DNA of 64,000 nucleotides from Actinobacillus porcitonsillarum (GTDB lineage: Bacteria; Pseudomonadota; Gammaproteobacteria; Enterobacterales; Pasteurellaceae): the NCBI RefSeq assembly GCF_003101015.1, contig NZ_CP029206.1:1189001-1253000 (forward strand). Direction: 5' to 3'. Within the stretch, counting starts at the first letter, position 1. Each line of letters starts with the position of its first letter. The notes under the pieces are model-generated. The model worked only from the letters and a program-made list of their open reading frames with translations. It had not been told where the DNA came from and made no database searches. Below, in pieces: positions 8,859 through 16,954 of this stretch. The translations under genes were made by a program, and so were the position numbers.

Positions 8859-9365
8859 TTATTGATTTTTTAGAATTTCATTCATCAATTGAATATCAAT
8901 ATGGCAATAGCCATTTGGGTTTTTATCTAAATAATCTTGATGATACTCTTCTGCCGGAAAGTAATGTTCCAACATCTCATTTTCGACTGCAAGTGGCTCA
9001 GCATACTGTTTTTGTAACTCTGCTAAAGCATGATTGATGACGGGAATATCTTGTGGATCAACATAGTAAATCCCTGTGCGATATTGAATCCCTTTATCTT
9101 CCCCTTGTTGATTCACACTCACTGGATCGATGACTTTGAAATAATAATCCAATAATTTAGCTAAAGAAATTTTATCTGCATCGTAAGTGACTTTAACCAC
9201 TTCAGCATGACCACTACCGGCACAAACATCTTGATAGCTCGGATTATCCGTATTGCCATTGGCGTAGCCCGATTGAGCATCAATTACACCATTGATACGT
9301 TGCATAAAGGCTTCGGTTCCCCAAAAGCAGCCGCCTGCTAAATAAATCTCATGGATATTTGACAT
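8859..9365 (-). CDS. msrA: MsrA, peptide methionine (S)-S-oxide reductase
   Basis: Repair enzyme of 168 aa that reduces methionine-(S)-sulfoxide in proteins. The catalytic GGCFWG motif is at residues 11-16 (nucleophile Cys13), with the family segments SGYANGNTDNPSYQDVC (about 32-48), GHAEVVKVTYD and the C-terminal EEYHQDYLDKNPNGYC (about 138-153). It is the single-domain form, without a fused MsrB. The cytoplasmic form is expected, since no signal peptide is present. It begins 25 bp downstream of the YczE-like gene in the same direction and probably shares its transcript. Confidence 0.95.
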   Translation of the reverse strand: MSNIHEIYLAGGCFWGTEAFMQRINGVIDAQSGYANGNTDNPSYQDVCAGSGHAEVVKVTYDADKISLAKLLDYYFKVIDPVSVNQQGEDKGIQYRTGIYYVDPQDIPVINHALAELQKQYAEPLAVENEMLEHYFPAEEYHQDYLDKNPNGYCHIDIQLMNEILKNQ

Positions 9366-9390
9366 AGTTTCCTCATTGGTAAAAGGTAAA

Positions 9391-10050
9391 TTAAATTTGA
9401 CCGCTTACTGAAACAGTAAAACGTTTTTCTAATAAAATATAAGTGCCTTGAATAATCCAGCCTACGCTAATAGCAAAGAGCAGTGTACTCACCCCAAAAG
9501 TGCCGCCTAGAAATATACCAAAACCGCAGACACTCACTTCAATTGCCGTTCTTACTTTCCCTACATTCCAGCCATATTTCTGGCAAATTCCCACCATCAA
9601 TCCATCACGAGGTCCGGCACCTAATTTACAAGAAAGGTAAAATGCTGTACCCACACCAAAAATGAAAATACCGAGAAGCATAAAACTGATACGAGTAAAT
9701 ATGGCTTCTGGCGAAGAGAGAACTCGGGTGGTGAGATCAGCAAAAAACGCGATAATTAAGATGTTGAGTATGGTGCCAAGCCCGAAACGCAATTTGAATG
9801 GAACCCAAAGTAAAAGAACAACAACGCTAATAAGTGCAATAGAAACACCTAATGATATGCCTGCTTGTAGTGCAATCCCTTGTGAAAGCACAGTCCAAGG
9901 TGCGTTACCGAATTGCGCTAACACTAATAATCCTTCCCCAATGCCCATGCTTGCCATAGCAATAGAGATGATGGCGAGATTGAGCCATTTTACTTCCCAT
10001 TGATGAGAGGCAGCCCAAGGCATGAGAGGAATCGGTGTTTTTTTCGACAT
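9391..10050 (-). CDS. YczE/YyaS/YitT-family membrane protein
   Basis: Membrane protein of 219 aa with five predicted helices. Family landmarks are FGNAPWTVLSQGIALQAGISLG (about 48-69) and the GAGPRDGLMVGIC segment (about 143-155), which is typical of the YczE subgroup. Function in the family is not established beyond membrane location. It lies upstream of msrA on the minus strand and divergent from nupC. An unknown transport or secretion-related role is possible, but nothing in the sequence decides it. Confidence 0.7.
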   Translation of the reverse strand: MSKKTPIPLMPWAASHQWEVKWLNLAIISIAMASMGIGEGLLVLAQFGNAPWTVLSQGIALQAGISLGVSIALISVVVLLLWVPFKLRFGLGTILNILIIAFFADLTTRVLSSPEAIFTRISFMLLGIFIFGVGTAFYLSCKLGAGPRDGLMVGICQKYGWNVGKVRTAIEVSVCGFGIFLGGTFGVSTLLFAISVGWIIQGTYILLEKRFTVSVSGQI

Positions 10051-10167
10051 ACGGTGTTTGGTTATAACGGAAAATCATGTAAGCAATATAACATACTCTT
10101 TTTAAACTGTTATAACATTTTCATCTAAGTTATAGAAGCAGAGAAGTGCATTGTAAAAAAGCGTTAA

Positions 10168-10193
10168 AATTTTGAGGCATATCTCTCAAAATT
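10168..10193. promoter_or_regulatory. Perfect 9-bp inverted repeat upstream of nupC
   Basis: AATTTTGAG and CTCAAAATT are separated by 8 bp, 110 bp before the nupC start and about 120 bp before the divergent YczE-like start. The spacing does not fit CRP (half-sites six apart) or FNR. It may be an operator of an unidentified dimeric regulator. Confidence 0.35.
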
Positions 10194-10303
10194 CACAAAA
10201 AGCACAAGATTTTTTTTGTAAAAATCTGTATAGTTACGGAACTTTTTTCTAGGCTCGTTTTTTGAGGTAAAAAACGATTAATTTTTTCTTTTGAGGTTAT
10301 TTT

Positions 10304-11566
10304 ATGAGTACGTTAAACAGCCTGTTAGGTATTGTTGTGCTTTTAGCGATTGCTTTTGTGCTTTCAACCAATAAAAAAGCAATTAATTACCGTACCGTAT
10401 TTGGTGCATTAGGTTTACAAATCGGTTTAGGCGCATTAGTGCTTTATGTGCCAATTGGTCGTCAAGCTTTACAAGCATTAGCGGATGGAGTGAACAATGT
10501 TATTGGTTACGGTTTTGAAGGGATTAAATTCGTTTTCGGTGGCTTAGCCAGCGATAAAATTTTTGAAGTAATGGGCGGAGATGGTTTTATTTTCGCTGTA
10601 CGTGTTCTTCCTTCTATTGTTTTCTTCTCTGCTCTTATTTCTCTCCTCTATTATATTGGCGTAATGCAAGTTTTAATTAAAATTATCGGTGGTGCATTAC
10701 AAAAACTCCTTGGTACTTCAAAAGCAGAGTCAATGTCTGCTGCTGCTAATATCTTTGTTGGTCAAACAGAAGCTCCGCTTATTGTTAAACCTTATATTAG
10801 CAAAATGACTCAATCTGAATTATTCGCTGTAATGTCAGGTGGTTTAGCGTCTATTGCAGGTTCTGTAATGGCGGGTTATGCAGGTATGGGCGTGCCATTA
10901 ACTTATTTAATCGCAGCTTCATTTATGGCGGCACCGGCAGGTTTATTATTTGCGAAAATCTTATTACCACAAACTGAACAATTCAACGATGATATGACGA
11001 AAGTTGAACTAGAACAGCCAGCAAACATTTTAGATGCTGCGGCTGCAGGTGCAGGTGCTGGTATGCAACTTGCATTAAACGTGGGTGCAATGTTAATTGC
11101 ATTCGTAGCGTTAATTGCATTATTAAACGGTATGCTTGGTGGTGTCGGTGCTTGGTTCGGTATGCCTGAATTATCATTAGGCATGGTTTTCGGTTGGGTA
11201 TTTAGACCGCTTGCATGGGTAATCGGTGTGCCTTGGGAAGAAGCACATATTGCAGGTCAAATGATCGGAACGAAATTAGCGATTAATGAATTCGTAGGAT
11301 ACTTAGAGTTCTCTAAATATTTAAGTCCAGAATCAGCAATCCAATTAACCGATAAAACCAAAGCAATTATTACCTTTGCACTTTGTGGTTTCGCAAACTT
11401 TAGCTCAATTGCAATTTTAATTGGTGGTTTAGGTGGTATGGCGCCAAATCGTCGTGGCGATATCGCAAAATTAGGGATTAAAGCGGTTATCGCAGGTTCG
11501 CTTGCAAACTTAATGAGTGCGACCATTGCAGGTTTATTCATTGGTTTAGGCGGTTCGGTTCTTTAA
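10304..11566 (+). CDS. nupC: NupC, concentrative nucleoside transporter
   Basis: Inner-membrane nucleoside/cation symporter (420 aa, CNT family). The family signature is present: [13 protein letters not shown] (about residues 153-165), which holds the nucleoside-binding Gln/Thr/Glu, followed by [20 protein letters not shown], and near the C-terminus [12 protein letters not shown] and [17 protein letters not shown]. Hydrophobic segments span the whole chain. The first gene of a nucleoside block; imported nucleosides feed the downstream deoC and deoD products. A hairpin follows the stop, so deoCD may be partly separately expressed. Confidence 0.93.
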   Translation: MSTLNSLLGIVVLLAIAFVLSTNKKAINYRTVFGALGLQIGLGALVLYVPIGRQALQALADGVNNVIGYGFEGIKFVFGGLASDKIFEVMGGDGFIFAVRVLPSIVFFSALISLLYYIGVMQVLIKIIGGALQKLLGTSKAESMSAAANIFVGQTEAPLIVKPYISKMTQSELFAVMSGGLASIAGSVMAGYAGMGVPLTYLIAASFMAAPAGLLFAKILLPQTEQFNDDMTKVELEQPANILDAAAAGAGAGMQLALNVGAMLIAFVALIALLNGMLGGVGAWFGMPELSLGMVFGWVFRPLAWVIGVPWEEAHIAGQMIGTKLAINEFVGYLEFSKYLSPESAIQLTDKTKAIITFALCGFANFSSIAILIGGLGGMAPNRRGDIAKLGIKAVIAGSLANLMSATIAGLFIGLGGSVL

Positions 11567-11584
11567 CCGAACTTAACTAGATAA

Positions 11585-11608
11585 AACACCACTGGCAACA
11601 GTGGTGTT
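11585..11608 (+). terminator. Hairpin after nupC, probable partial terminator
   Basis: Perfect 10-bp stem (11585-11594 with 11599-11608) with a GCAA tetraloop, 19 bp after the nupC stop. The following tract GTTGTATC is poor in T, so it may act as a transcript-end stabiliser or attenuator rather than a full terminator. Confidence 0.55.
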
Positions 11609-11622
11609 GTTGTATCTGAGGC

Positions 11623-11638
11623 ACGGAAACGTTTGCTT
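11623..11638 (+). promoter_or_regulatory. PurR-like operator in the deoC leader
   Basis: ACGGAAACGTTTGCTT differs at one base from the PurR box in front of glyA at 63895-63910 and at two from the consensus ACGCAAACGTTTGCGT. It lies 31 bp before the deoC ATG, after the nupC hairpin. A LacI-family regulator (PurR or a relative) is inferred to bind here. Confidence 0.5.
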
Positions 11639-11669
11639 GATTGTGCCTGATTATAATAGGAGGCTCATC

Positions 11670-12446
11670 ATGAGCTTAAAAGATTCAGCGAAAACAGCGT
11701 TGTCATTGATGGACTTAACCACCTTAAACGATAACGATACTGATGAAAAAGTGATTGCCCTTTGCCAACAAGCGAACACCGCTTTTGGTACACCGGCAGC
11801 GGTTTGCGTTTATCCTCGCTTTGTACCGATTGCTCGTAAAGCATTAAAAGAAACCGGCATTTCTCATGTAAAAATTGCCACGGTGACTAACTTTCCGCAT
11901 GGGAATGATGATATTGATATTGCAGTGGCTGAAACGAAAGCCGCTGTTGCTTACGGTGCTGATGAAGTCGATGTCGTTTTCCCATATCGAGCATTGATGG
12001 CAGGGAATGAAGAGGTTGGCTTTGAGCTGGTTAAACAATGTAAAGCGGTCTGTTTTGCTCAAAATGTTGCATTAAAAGTGATTATTGAGAGCGGCGAATT
12101 AAAAACAGAAGCGCTAATTCGTAGAGCGAGCGAAATTGCAATTCAAGCCGGCGCTGATTTTATTAAAACCTCAACCGGTAAAGTGCCGGTAAACGCAACA
12201 CTTGAATCGGCACGTATTATGTTAGAGACTATCCGTGATTTAAATGCCACCGATAAAGTGGGCTTTAAAGCTGCCGGTGGTGTAAAAACCAGTGAAGAAG
12301 CTGAGCAATATCTTGCATTAACGGCTGAAATTTTAGGAAAAGATTGGATTAACCCAGCGCATTTCCGTTTTGGTGCTTCAAGTTTATTGGCAAATCTTTT
12401 AGCCACGTTGAATGACCAACAAGCTAAAGTGGTTGCTGGGTATTAA
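11670..12446 (+). CDS. deoC: DeoC, deoxyribose-phosphate aldolase
   Basis: Cleaves 2-deoxyribose-5-phosphate to glyceraldehyde-3-phosphate and acetaldehyde in deoxynucleoside catabolism; cytoplasmic. The 258-aa product is nearly the length of E. coli DeoC (259). Active-site residues are visible: Asp101 in [10 protein letters not shown], the Schiff-base Lys166 in [10 protein letters not shown], and Lys200 in [11 protein letters not shown]. The frame is open from 11601, but the ATG at 11670 has a strong AGGAGG (11658-11663) six bases ahead and matches the family N-terminus, so the longer form is rejected. It lies between nupC and deoD as part of a salvage cluster. Confidence 0.95.
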   Translation: MSLKDSAKTALSLMDLTTLNDNDTDEKVIALCQQANTAFGTPAAVCVYPRFVPIARKALKETGISHVKIATVTNFPHGNDDIDIAVAETKAAVAYGADEVDVVFPYRALMAGNEEVGFELVKQCKAVCFAQNVALKVIIESGELKTEALIRRASEIAIQAGADFIKTSTGKVPVNATLESARIMLETIRDLNATDKVGFKAAGGVKTSEEAEQYLALTAEILGKDWINPAHFRFGASSLLANLLATLNDQQAKVVAGY

Positions 12447-12454
12447 GGTAAATT

Positions 12455-12620
12455 CCCCTCTCTCTGCCATAGATTTCTGAACGAAGCCTATGGCTGTCTC
12501 TCTCCCACAAGGGGAGAGAGTAAAATGCTATTACCAGAATAATAGTAGATTAAAACCCTCGCCCCTTGTGGGAGAGGGAAAGATTTTGCTTCGTTTAGAA
12601 GCAAAATCAGGGAGAGGGGG
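12455..12620. repeat. Palindromic MITE-like repeat between deoC and deoD
   Basis: A 166-bp element bounded by imperfect terminal inverted repeats (CCCCTCTCTCTG at 12455-12466, CAGGGAGAGGGG at 12608-12619). It holds inner arms around CTCCCACAAGGGGAGAG (about 12507-12523) and its inverse CCCCTTGTGGGAGAGGG (about 12562-12578), a 7-bp stem near 12466-12494 and an 11-bp perfect hairpin at 12582-12608. Such C/T-rich palindromes are dispersed non-coding repeats in Pasteurellaceae and other proteobacteria. It carries no convincing gene. In the transcript it would fold into a long structured spacer inside the deo operon. Confidence 0.65.
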
Positions 12621-12658
12621 AAAATCTCATTTTATAAAACAAACAGAGGAACAAAAAA

Positions 12659-13378
12659 ATGACTCCACATATTAACGCACCGGCTGGTGCATTTGCAGAT
12701 GTTGTAATTATGCCGGGCGATCCGCTTCGTGCAAAATACATCGCAGAAACTTTCTTAGAAAATGCAGAACAAGTAACAAACGTTCGTAATATGTTCGGTT
12801 ATACCGGTACTTACAAAGGTCGCCGTATTTCTGTAATGGGACACGGTATGGGTATCCCATCTTGCTCAATCTATGCGAAAGAGTTAATTACTGAATATGG
12901 CGTGAAAAAAATCATTCGTGTCGGTTCTTGCGGTGCGGTTCGTGAAGATGTGAAATTACGTGATGTAGTTATCGGCTTAGGTGCGTGTACAGACTCTAAA
13001 GTAAACCGTATGCGTTTTAAAGATCACGATTTTGCTGCAATCGCAGATTTTGATATGACCGCGGCAGCTGTTCAAGCAGCGAAAGAAAAAGGCGTGAATA
13101 TCCGTGTGGGTAACTTATTCTCTGCTGATCTTTTCTATACTCCAGATCCATCTATGTTTGATGTAATGGAAAAATACGGCATCTTAGGTGTTGAAATGGA
13201 AGCGGCGGGTATCTATGGTGTTGCAGCAGAGTTCGGTGCAAAAGCATTAGCAATTTGTACAGTTTCAGACCATATTCGTACTCACGAACAAACCACAGCT
13301 GAAGAGCGTCAATTAACCTTCAATGATATGATTGAAGTGGCGTTAGAGTCAGTATTGATCGGCGATAAAGCTGAATAA
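12659..13378 (+). CDS. deoD: DeoD, purine-nucleoside phosphorylase
   Basis: Phosphorolysis of purine (deoxy)ribonucleosides to base and pentose-1-phosphate; hexameric cytoplasmic enzyme. The 239-aa chain matches the E. coli DeoD type closely: TPHINA at the start (His4 region), [19 protein letters not shown] (about 16-34, phosphate loop), [21 protein letters not shown], the [13 protein letters not shown] segment (about 177-189) that binds the ribose, and CTVSDHI with the catalytic Asp around residue 204. It is a deoD, not a udp uridine phosphorylase. It follows the palindromic repeat and ends the nucleoside cluster. Confidence 0.96.
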   Translation: MTPHINAPAGAFADVVIMPGDPLRAKYIAETFLENAEQVTNVRNMFGYTGTYKGRRISVMGHGMGIPSCSIYAKELITEYGVKKIIRVGSCGAVREDVKLRDVVIGLGACTDSKVNRMRFKDHDFAAIADFDMTAAAVQAAKEKGVNIRVGNLFSADLFYTPDPSMFDVMEKYGILGVEMEAAGIYGVAAEFGAKALAICTVSDHIRTHEQTTAEERQLTFNDMIEVALESVLIGDKAE

Positions 13379-13385
13379 TTCACTT

Positions 13386-13418
13386 AATCCCTTAGCTTAG
13401 GCTAGGGGATTTTTTTTC
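13386..13418 (+). terminator. Intrinsic terminator after deoD
   Basis: An 11-bp stem with one G-U pair (13386-13396 with 13401-13411), TTAG loop and eight or nine T residues. Ends the nupC-deoC-deoD unit immediately before the arginine operators. Confidence 0.85.
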
Positions 13419-13425
13419 GATTAGG

Positions 13426-13464
13426 TTGGAATTAAAATTCATAAAAAATGAATAATTATTCATT
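13426..13464 (+). promoter_or_regulatory. Tandem ARG boxes (ArgR operator) upstream of argC
   Basis: Two 18-bp ARG boxes separated by exactly 3 bp. The distal one, TTGGAATTAAAATTCATA (13426-13443), has one mismatch to the consensus wnTGAATwwwwATTCAnw. The proximal one, AATGAATAATTATTCATT (13447-13464), is a perfect palindromic match. A pair at this spacing is the classic site for one ArgR hexamer, so argC is predicted to be repressed by arginine. Confidence 0.85.
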
Positions 13465-13528
13465 TTGCTTGAGTTTAAGAAAAAATAGGCATAAACTACG
13501 CTCGTATAAACAAACAAAAGGAAGAATA

Positions 13529-14470
13529 ATGAGCAAATATAAAATTTTTGTCGATGGCGCAGTGGGAACAACAGGACTACGCATTTTTGATCGCTTAGCT
13601 GATGCCGAGGATATTGAACTTTTAACCTTACCTGAAGATCAACGTAAAGACCTCAATGCACGTGTTGCAAAAGTGGCAGAAGCGGATTTAACTTTTCTCT
13701 GCTTGCCGGACGAGGCGTCAAAAGAATTAGTCGCTCACGCACCAAGCCACGCTAAAATTTGTGATACATCAACAGCTCATCGTGTTAATCCGGATTGGGT
13801 GTATGGCTTTGCGGAATTGAGCGGACAAGCAAAAAAAATCAAAAACGCTCATCGTGTTGCCGTTCCCGGTTGCCACGCAACGGGTTATATCGCATTGGTG
13901 CGTCCATTGGTTGAGAAAGGGCTTCTACCGGCAGATTATCCACTCTCTTGCCACTCTTTAACGGGCTATTCCGGTGGTGGAAAATCGATGATTGCCGAAT
14001 ATGAAGATGAACAGCGTGCAGAAAAATATGCTGCACCACGTGTTTATGGCTTAGCCCTTAAACATAAACATTTACCTGAAATGCAAGCACTCACAGGCAC
14101 GCAACAGCCACCGATTTTTACGCCAGTCGTTGCAGATTATTATAGTGGTATGTTGGTTACGGTTCCGCTCCCGATGTCAGCGTTACAAGCGGTCAAATCC
14201 GGCGAAGAAATTGCAAATTGCTTTGCGAAGTATTATCAAGGCAGCAAACTCATTCACGTACATCCGTTTGCGACATTACCTGAAGACGGTATGCTTGCCG
14301 CAAATCAACTAACGGGCAAAGATAATTTAGAAATCTTTGTTTATGGCAATGAAACCCAAGTTCTTTTAGCTGCACGTTTTGATAACTTGGGCAAGGGGGC
14401 ATCAGGTGCGGCGGTGCAATGTATGAACATTATGCTAGGACGTGAAGAAACGGCAGGATTAGCCCTTTAA
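13529..14470 (+). CDS. argC: ArgC, N-acetyl-gamma-glutamyl-phosphate reductase (short type)
   Basis: NADPH-dependent third step of arginine synthesis; cytoplasmic. The 313-aa protein is of the short 'type 2' ArgC class. It shows the NAD(P) loop FVDGAVGTTGLRIFDRL (about 7-23), the FLCLPDEAS strand, the catalytic Cys115 in VAVPGCHATGY and the following SCHSLTGYSGGGKSMI segment. The frame is open from 13448, but the ATG at 13529 has AAGGAAG just upstream and fits the family start; the extra residues would lie inside the ARG boxes. First gene of argC-argB. Confidence 0.94.
   Translation: MSKYKIFVDGAVGTTGLRIFDRLADAEDIELLTLPEDQRKDLNARVAKVAEADLTFLCLPDEASKELVAHAPSHAKICDTSTAHRVNPDWVYGFAELSGQAKKIKNAHRVAVPGCHATGYIALVRPLVEKGLLPADYPLSCHSLTGYSGGGKSMIAEYEDEQRAEKYAAPRVYGLALKHKHLPEMQALTGTQQPPIFTPVVADYYSGMLVTVPLPMSALQAVKSGEEIANCFAKYYQGSKLIHVHPFATLPEDGMLAANQLTGKDNLEIFVYGNETQVLLAARFDNLGKGASGAAVQCMNIMLGREETAGLAL
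14185..14197 (+). repeat. DNA uptake signal sequence, perfect 13-mer
   Basis: Exact ACAAGCGGTCAAA inside argC. This is the uptake signal of the A. pleuropneumoniae/Mannheimia group and a marker for natural transformation in that clade. Near copies with one mismatch lie at 737-749 and 15795-15807. Confidence 0.8.
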
Positions 14471-14494
14471 TTTGAAACGGTACTCGAGGACGAT

Positions 14495-15349
14495 ATGCAA
14501 ACCAACGAAATCAATCAACTTGCAAATTTATTAGAAAAATCGACCGCTTATTTAAATCAATGGCAAGATAAAACCATTGTTGTGAAATACGGCGGTAATG
14601 CGATGATTAACGAGGGCTTAAAAAAAGCTGTGATGCAAGATATTTTCTTGCTGAACCAGCTAGGCGTGAAAGTCGTATTGGTTCACGGTGGAGGCCCTGA
14701 AATTTCTCAAGGGGTAAAACTATTAGGCAAAGAACCACAATTTATCAATGGGCTACGTGTTACCGATCAAGATACAATTAACGTTGTATTACAGATGTTA
14801 GCCGGAAAAGTGAATAAAAGCCTAGTTGCCTTATTAAAAGGGAAAGGGATTGGGCTGTGTGGTATTGATGGCAATATGTTGCTGTGTGAAAAGCTCCAAG
14901 ATGAAGTTGATTATGGCTTTGTTGGCGAAATTACGCACGTCAATACCGATACATTGAAAATGGCACTAGAAAATGGTTTTATCCCCGTGGTTTCTACGGT
15001 AGGCGTAGATGAAAATGGCGTAGTGTATAACATCAATGCAGATACGGCAGCGAGCAAAATTGCCATTGCCTTAAAAGCAGAAAAGCTAGTAAATATGACA
15101 GATATTGCCGGTTTATTGCGTGATCGCTACGATGAAGAAACCCTTATTCCTGAAGTGGAAGTGGGAGAGGTGCAAGGTTTGATTGATCAGGGCATTATTG
15201 CCGGTGGAATGATTCCGAAAATTGCTTGCTGCACCGACTTTATCAATGCCGGCGGTGTTGAAGCTAACATTATTGACGGACGTATTGAACACGCCATTCT
15301 TGTGGAATTATTTGGTGGCAAAAATGGAACAAGGTTTTATAAAAAGTAA
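14495..15349 (+). CDS. argB: ArgB, N-acetylglutamate kinase
   Basis: Phosphorylates N-acetylglutamate in arginine synthesis. The 284-aa chain has the amino-acid-kinase motifs VVKYGGNAM (about 27-35, with the ATP-contacting Lys), LVHGGGPEI (about 62-70), the substrate-binding NGLRVTD, and INADTAASKIAIALKAEKLVNMTDIAGL (starting near 180; Lys and Asp of the phosphoryl-transfer site). The ATG lies 24 bp after the argC stop behind GAGGA, so it is co-transcribed and falls under the same ArgR control. Confidence 0.95.
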   Translation: MQTNEINQLANLLEKSTAYLNQWQDKTIVVKYGGNAMINEGLKKAVMQDIFLLNQLGVKVVLVHGGGPEISQGVKLLGKEPQFINGLRVTDQDTINVVLQMLAGKVNKSLVALLKGKGIGLCGIDGNMLLCEKLQDEVDYGFVGEITHVNTDTLKMALENGFIPVVSTVGVDENGVVYNINADTAASKIAIALKAEKLVNMTDIAGLLRDRYDEETLIPEVEVGEVQGLIDQGIIAGGMIPKIACCTDFINAGGVEANIIDGRIEHAILVELFGGKNGTRFYKK

Positions 15350-15402
15350 TCATTTTGCGATATTATGTCGCACTGGCACGTAAGCTATTTTAAGAAATTT
15401 GT

Positions 15403-15431
15403 GTAGGGGCAGGGTTTATCCCCGCCCCTAC
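15403..15431. repeat. Short GC-rich palindromic repeat between argB and argD
   Basis: GTAGGGGCAGGG (15403-15414) pairs with CCCCGCCCCTAC (15420-15431) with one mismatch, a strong hairpin in an otherwise AT-rich spacer of 169 bp. It resembles a small dispersed repeat (REP/MITE type) and could also pause transcription between argB and argD. Confidence 0.55.
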
Positions 15432-15518
15432 GAAAAAAATGAGGCTTCTTTGCTCATCTTACAAAGTTTAAATACTTGGTAACAGAAAAAAGCCTGTGGG
15501 CGAAATAAGGAAAAGAAA

Positions 15519-16700
15519 ATGACAAATAATGACATCAAAAAATTAGATCATGATTATATTGCTCAAACTTATGGGCGTTTTGATTTAGCCCTTTCACACG
15601 GTAAAGGTTGCGATGTATGGGATTTTGACGGAAAGCAATATTTGGATTTTACCAGCGGTATTGGGGTAAATAGCCTCGGTTGGGCAGATGAAGATTGGTT
15701 ATCTGCGGTTGTTAATCAAGCCGGTAAATTAGCACATACCTCTAACCTCTTTTTTACTGAGCCTTCGGCACAGCTTGCCAAAACATTGGTCAATACAAGC
15801 GGTCTAAAACGTGTATTTTTTGCTAATTCTGGGGCGGAAGCGAATGAAGGTGCAATCAAAACTGCTCGTAAATATAGTCACGATAAATATGGCAAAGACA
15901 GAGCAACAGTTTTAAGTTTAGTCAATTCTTTTCACGGACGGACAATTTCAACCTTAGCGGCAACAGGGCAAGATGTTTTCCATCAACATTTTTTCCCGTT
16001 CACACAAGGATTTGAGCATACACCGGCAAATGATATTCAAGCCCTTGAACAACGTTTAAAAGAAAACGATGTTTGCGCCATTATCTTAGAAGTGGTGCAA
16101 GGCGAAGGTGGCGTTTGTGCGTTAGAGGCAGACTATATGCAAGCGGTGCAACAATTATGCCAATCACAAGATATTATTTTTATTATTGATGAAGTACAAA
16201 CCGGCATTGGGCGTACAGGTAGTTTATTTGCCTATCAACAATTTGGACTTCAGCCGGATATTATTACGTTAGCAAAAGGCTTGGGAGGCGGCTTGCCAAT
16301 AGGCGCGTTTGTGCTAGGCGAAAAAGTAGCAAATACGCTTGGGAAAAGCGACCACGGTTCGACCTTTGGTGCAAATCCGGTAAGCTGTGCGGCGGCAAAT
16401 GCGGTGCTCGCCAAAATAGATAATCACTTTTTAGCAGAAGTGAGCCGTAAAGGGGAAAAACTCCGTCAAGCCTTGGCAGATTTACCTCATGTAAAATCGG
16501 TCTCGGGGTTAGGCTTAATGCTCGGCATTGAATTTGAGGAAAACATTAAAGCCGCAGATGTGGTGGCAAAATCAATTGAAAACGGCGTTTTATTTTTAAC
16601 CGCAAAAACAAAGTTGCGCTTATTACCACCGTTAATCATTAGTGATGAGCAAATTGAACATGGCATTTCAGTATTGAAAAGTGTGCTCAGCAAGATGTAA
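15519..16700 (+). CDS. argD: ArgD, acetylornithine aminotransferase
   Basis: PLP-dependent transaminase (393 aa) converting N-acetylglutamate semialdehyde to N-acetylornithine; relatives also act in lysine synthesis. Class III aminotransferase features are clear: FTSGIGVNSLGW (about 44-55), FANSGAEANEGAIKTARKY (about 100-118), NSFHGRTISTLAATGQ, EVVQGEGGV, IIDEVQTGIGRTG (about 223-235) and the PLP lysine in ITLAKGLGGGLPIGA (Lys near 254). It follows argB after a 169-bp spacer with a palindromic repeat and no visible ARG box, so it may have its own promoter. Confidence 0.93.
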   Translation: MTNNDIKKLDHDYIAQTYGRFDLALSHGKGCDVWDFDGKQYLDFTSGIGVNSLGWADEDWLSAVVNQAGKLAHTSNLFFTEPSAQLAKTLVNTSGLKRVFFANSGAEANEGAIKTARKYSHDKYGKDRATVLSLVNSFHGRTISTLAATGQDVFHQHFFPFTQGFEHTPANDIQALEQRLKENDVCAIILEVVQGEGGVCALEADYMQAVQQLCQSQDIIFIIDEVQTGIGRTGSLFAYQQFGLQPDIITLAKGLGGGLPIGAFVLGEKVANTLGKSDHGSTFGANPVSCAAANAVLAKIDNHFLAEVSRKGEKLRQALADLPHVKSVSGLGLMLGIEFEENIKAADVVAKSIENGVLFLTAKTKLRLLPPLIISDEQIEHGISVLKSVLSKM

Positions 16701-16721
16701 TCGATTGCTTTTTCTATAATC

Positions 16722-16754
16722 AAAAATGGTCATCATTAAGATGACCATTTTTTT
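16722..16754 (+). terminator. Intrinsic terminator after argD
   Basis: Perfect 13-bp stem (16722-16734 with 16740-16752), 5-nt loop and T-tract, 21 bp after the argD stop. Confidence 0.88.
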
Positions 16755-16893
16755 AAGAAATGTAAATAAATGATTGCCAATGAGTAAGTTTTGTAAATGA
16801 ATGCAATCAAAGTACAACCGAACCTAAAATACATCTAAAATAAGAAAAATGCAATACTTTTGCATAAAATTTATTTATGAATTAAATTTTGTT

Positions 16894-16926
16894 CACAATT
16901 TTTTGTTATGAAAATTGTGGTTTTTT
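16894..16926 (+). promoter_or_regulatory. Hairpin plus T-tract in the adhesin leader
   Basis: CACAATTTT (16894-16902) pairs perfectly with AAAATTGTG (16911-16919) across an 8-nt loop and is followed by GTTTTTT. It lies 28 bp before the adhesin ATG, so it would be in the 5' leader. The stem has only two or three G-C pairs, so it could be a weak attenuator, a regulator operator or chance. Confidence 0.35.
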
Positions 16927-16954
16927 GGGGCTATTTTATTTTAGGGGTTTTACT

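Noticed and set aside
12490-12675. Small open frame between deoC and deoD
   Set aside because: Runs across the palindromic repeat element and into deoD; no ribosome site and no conserved sequence.
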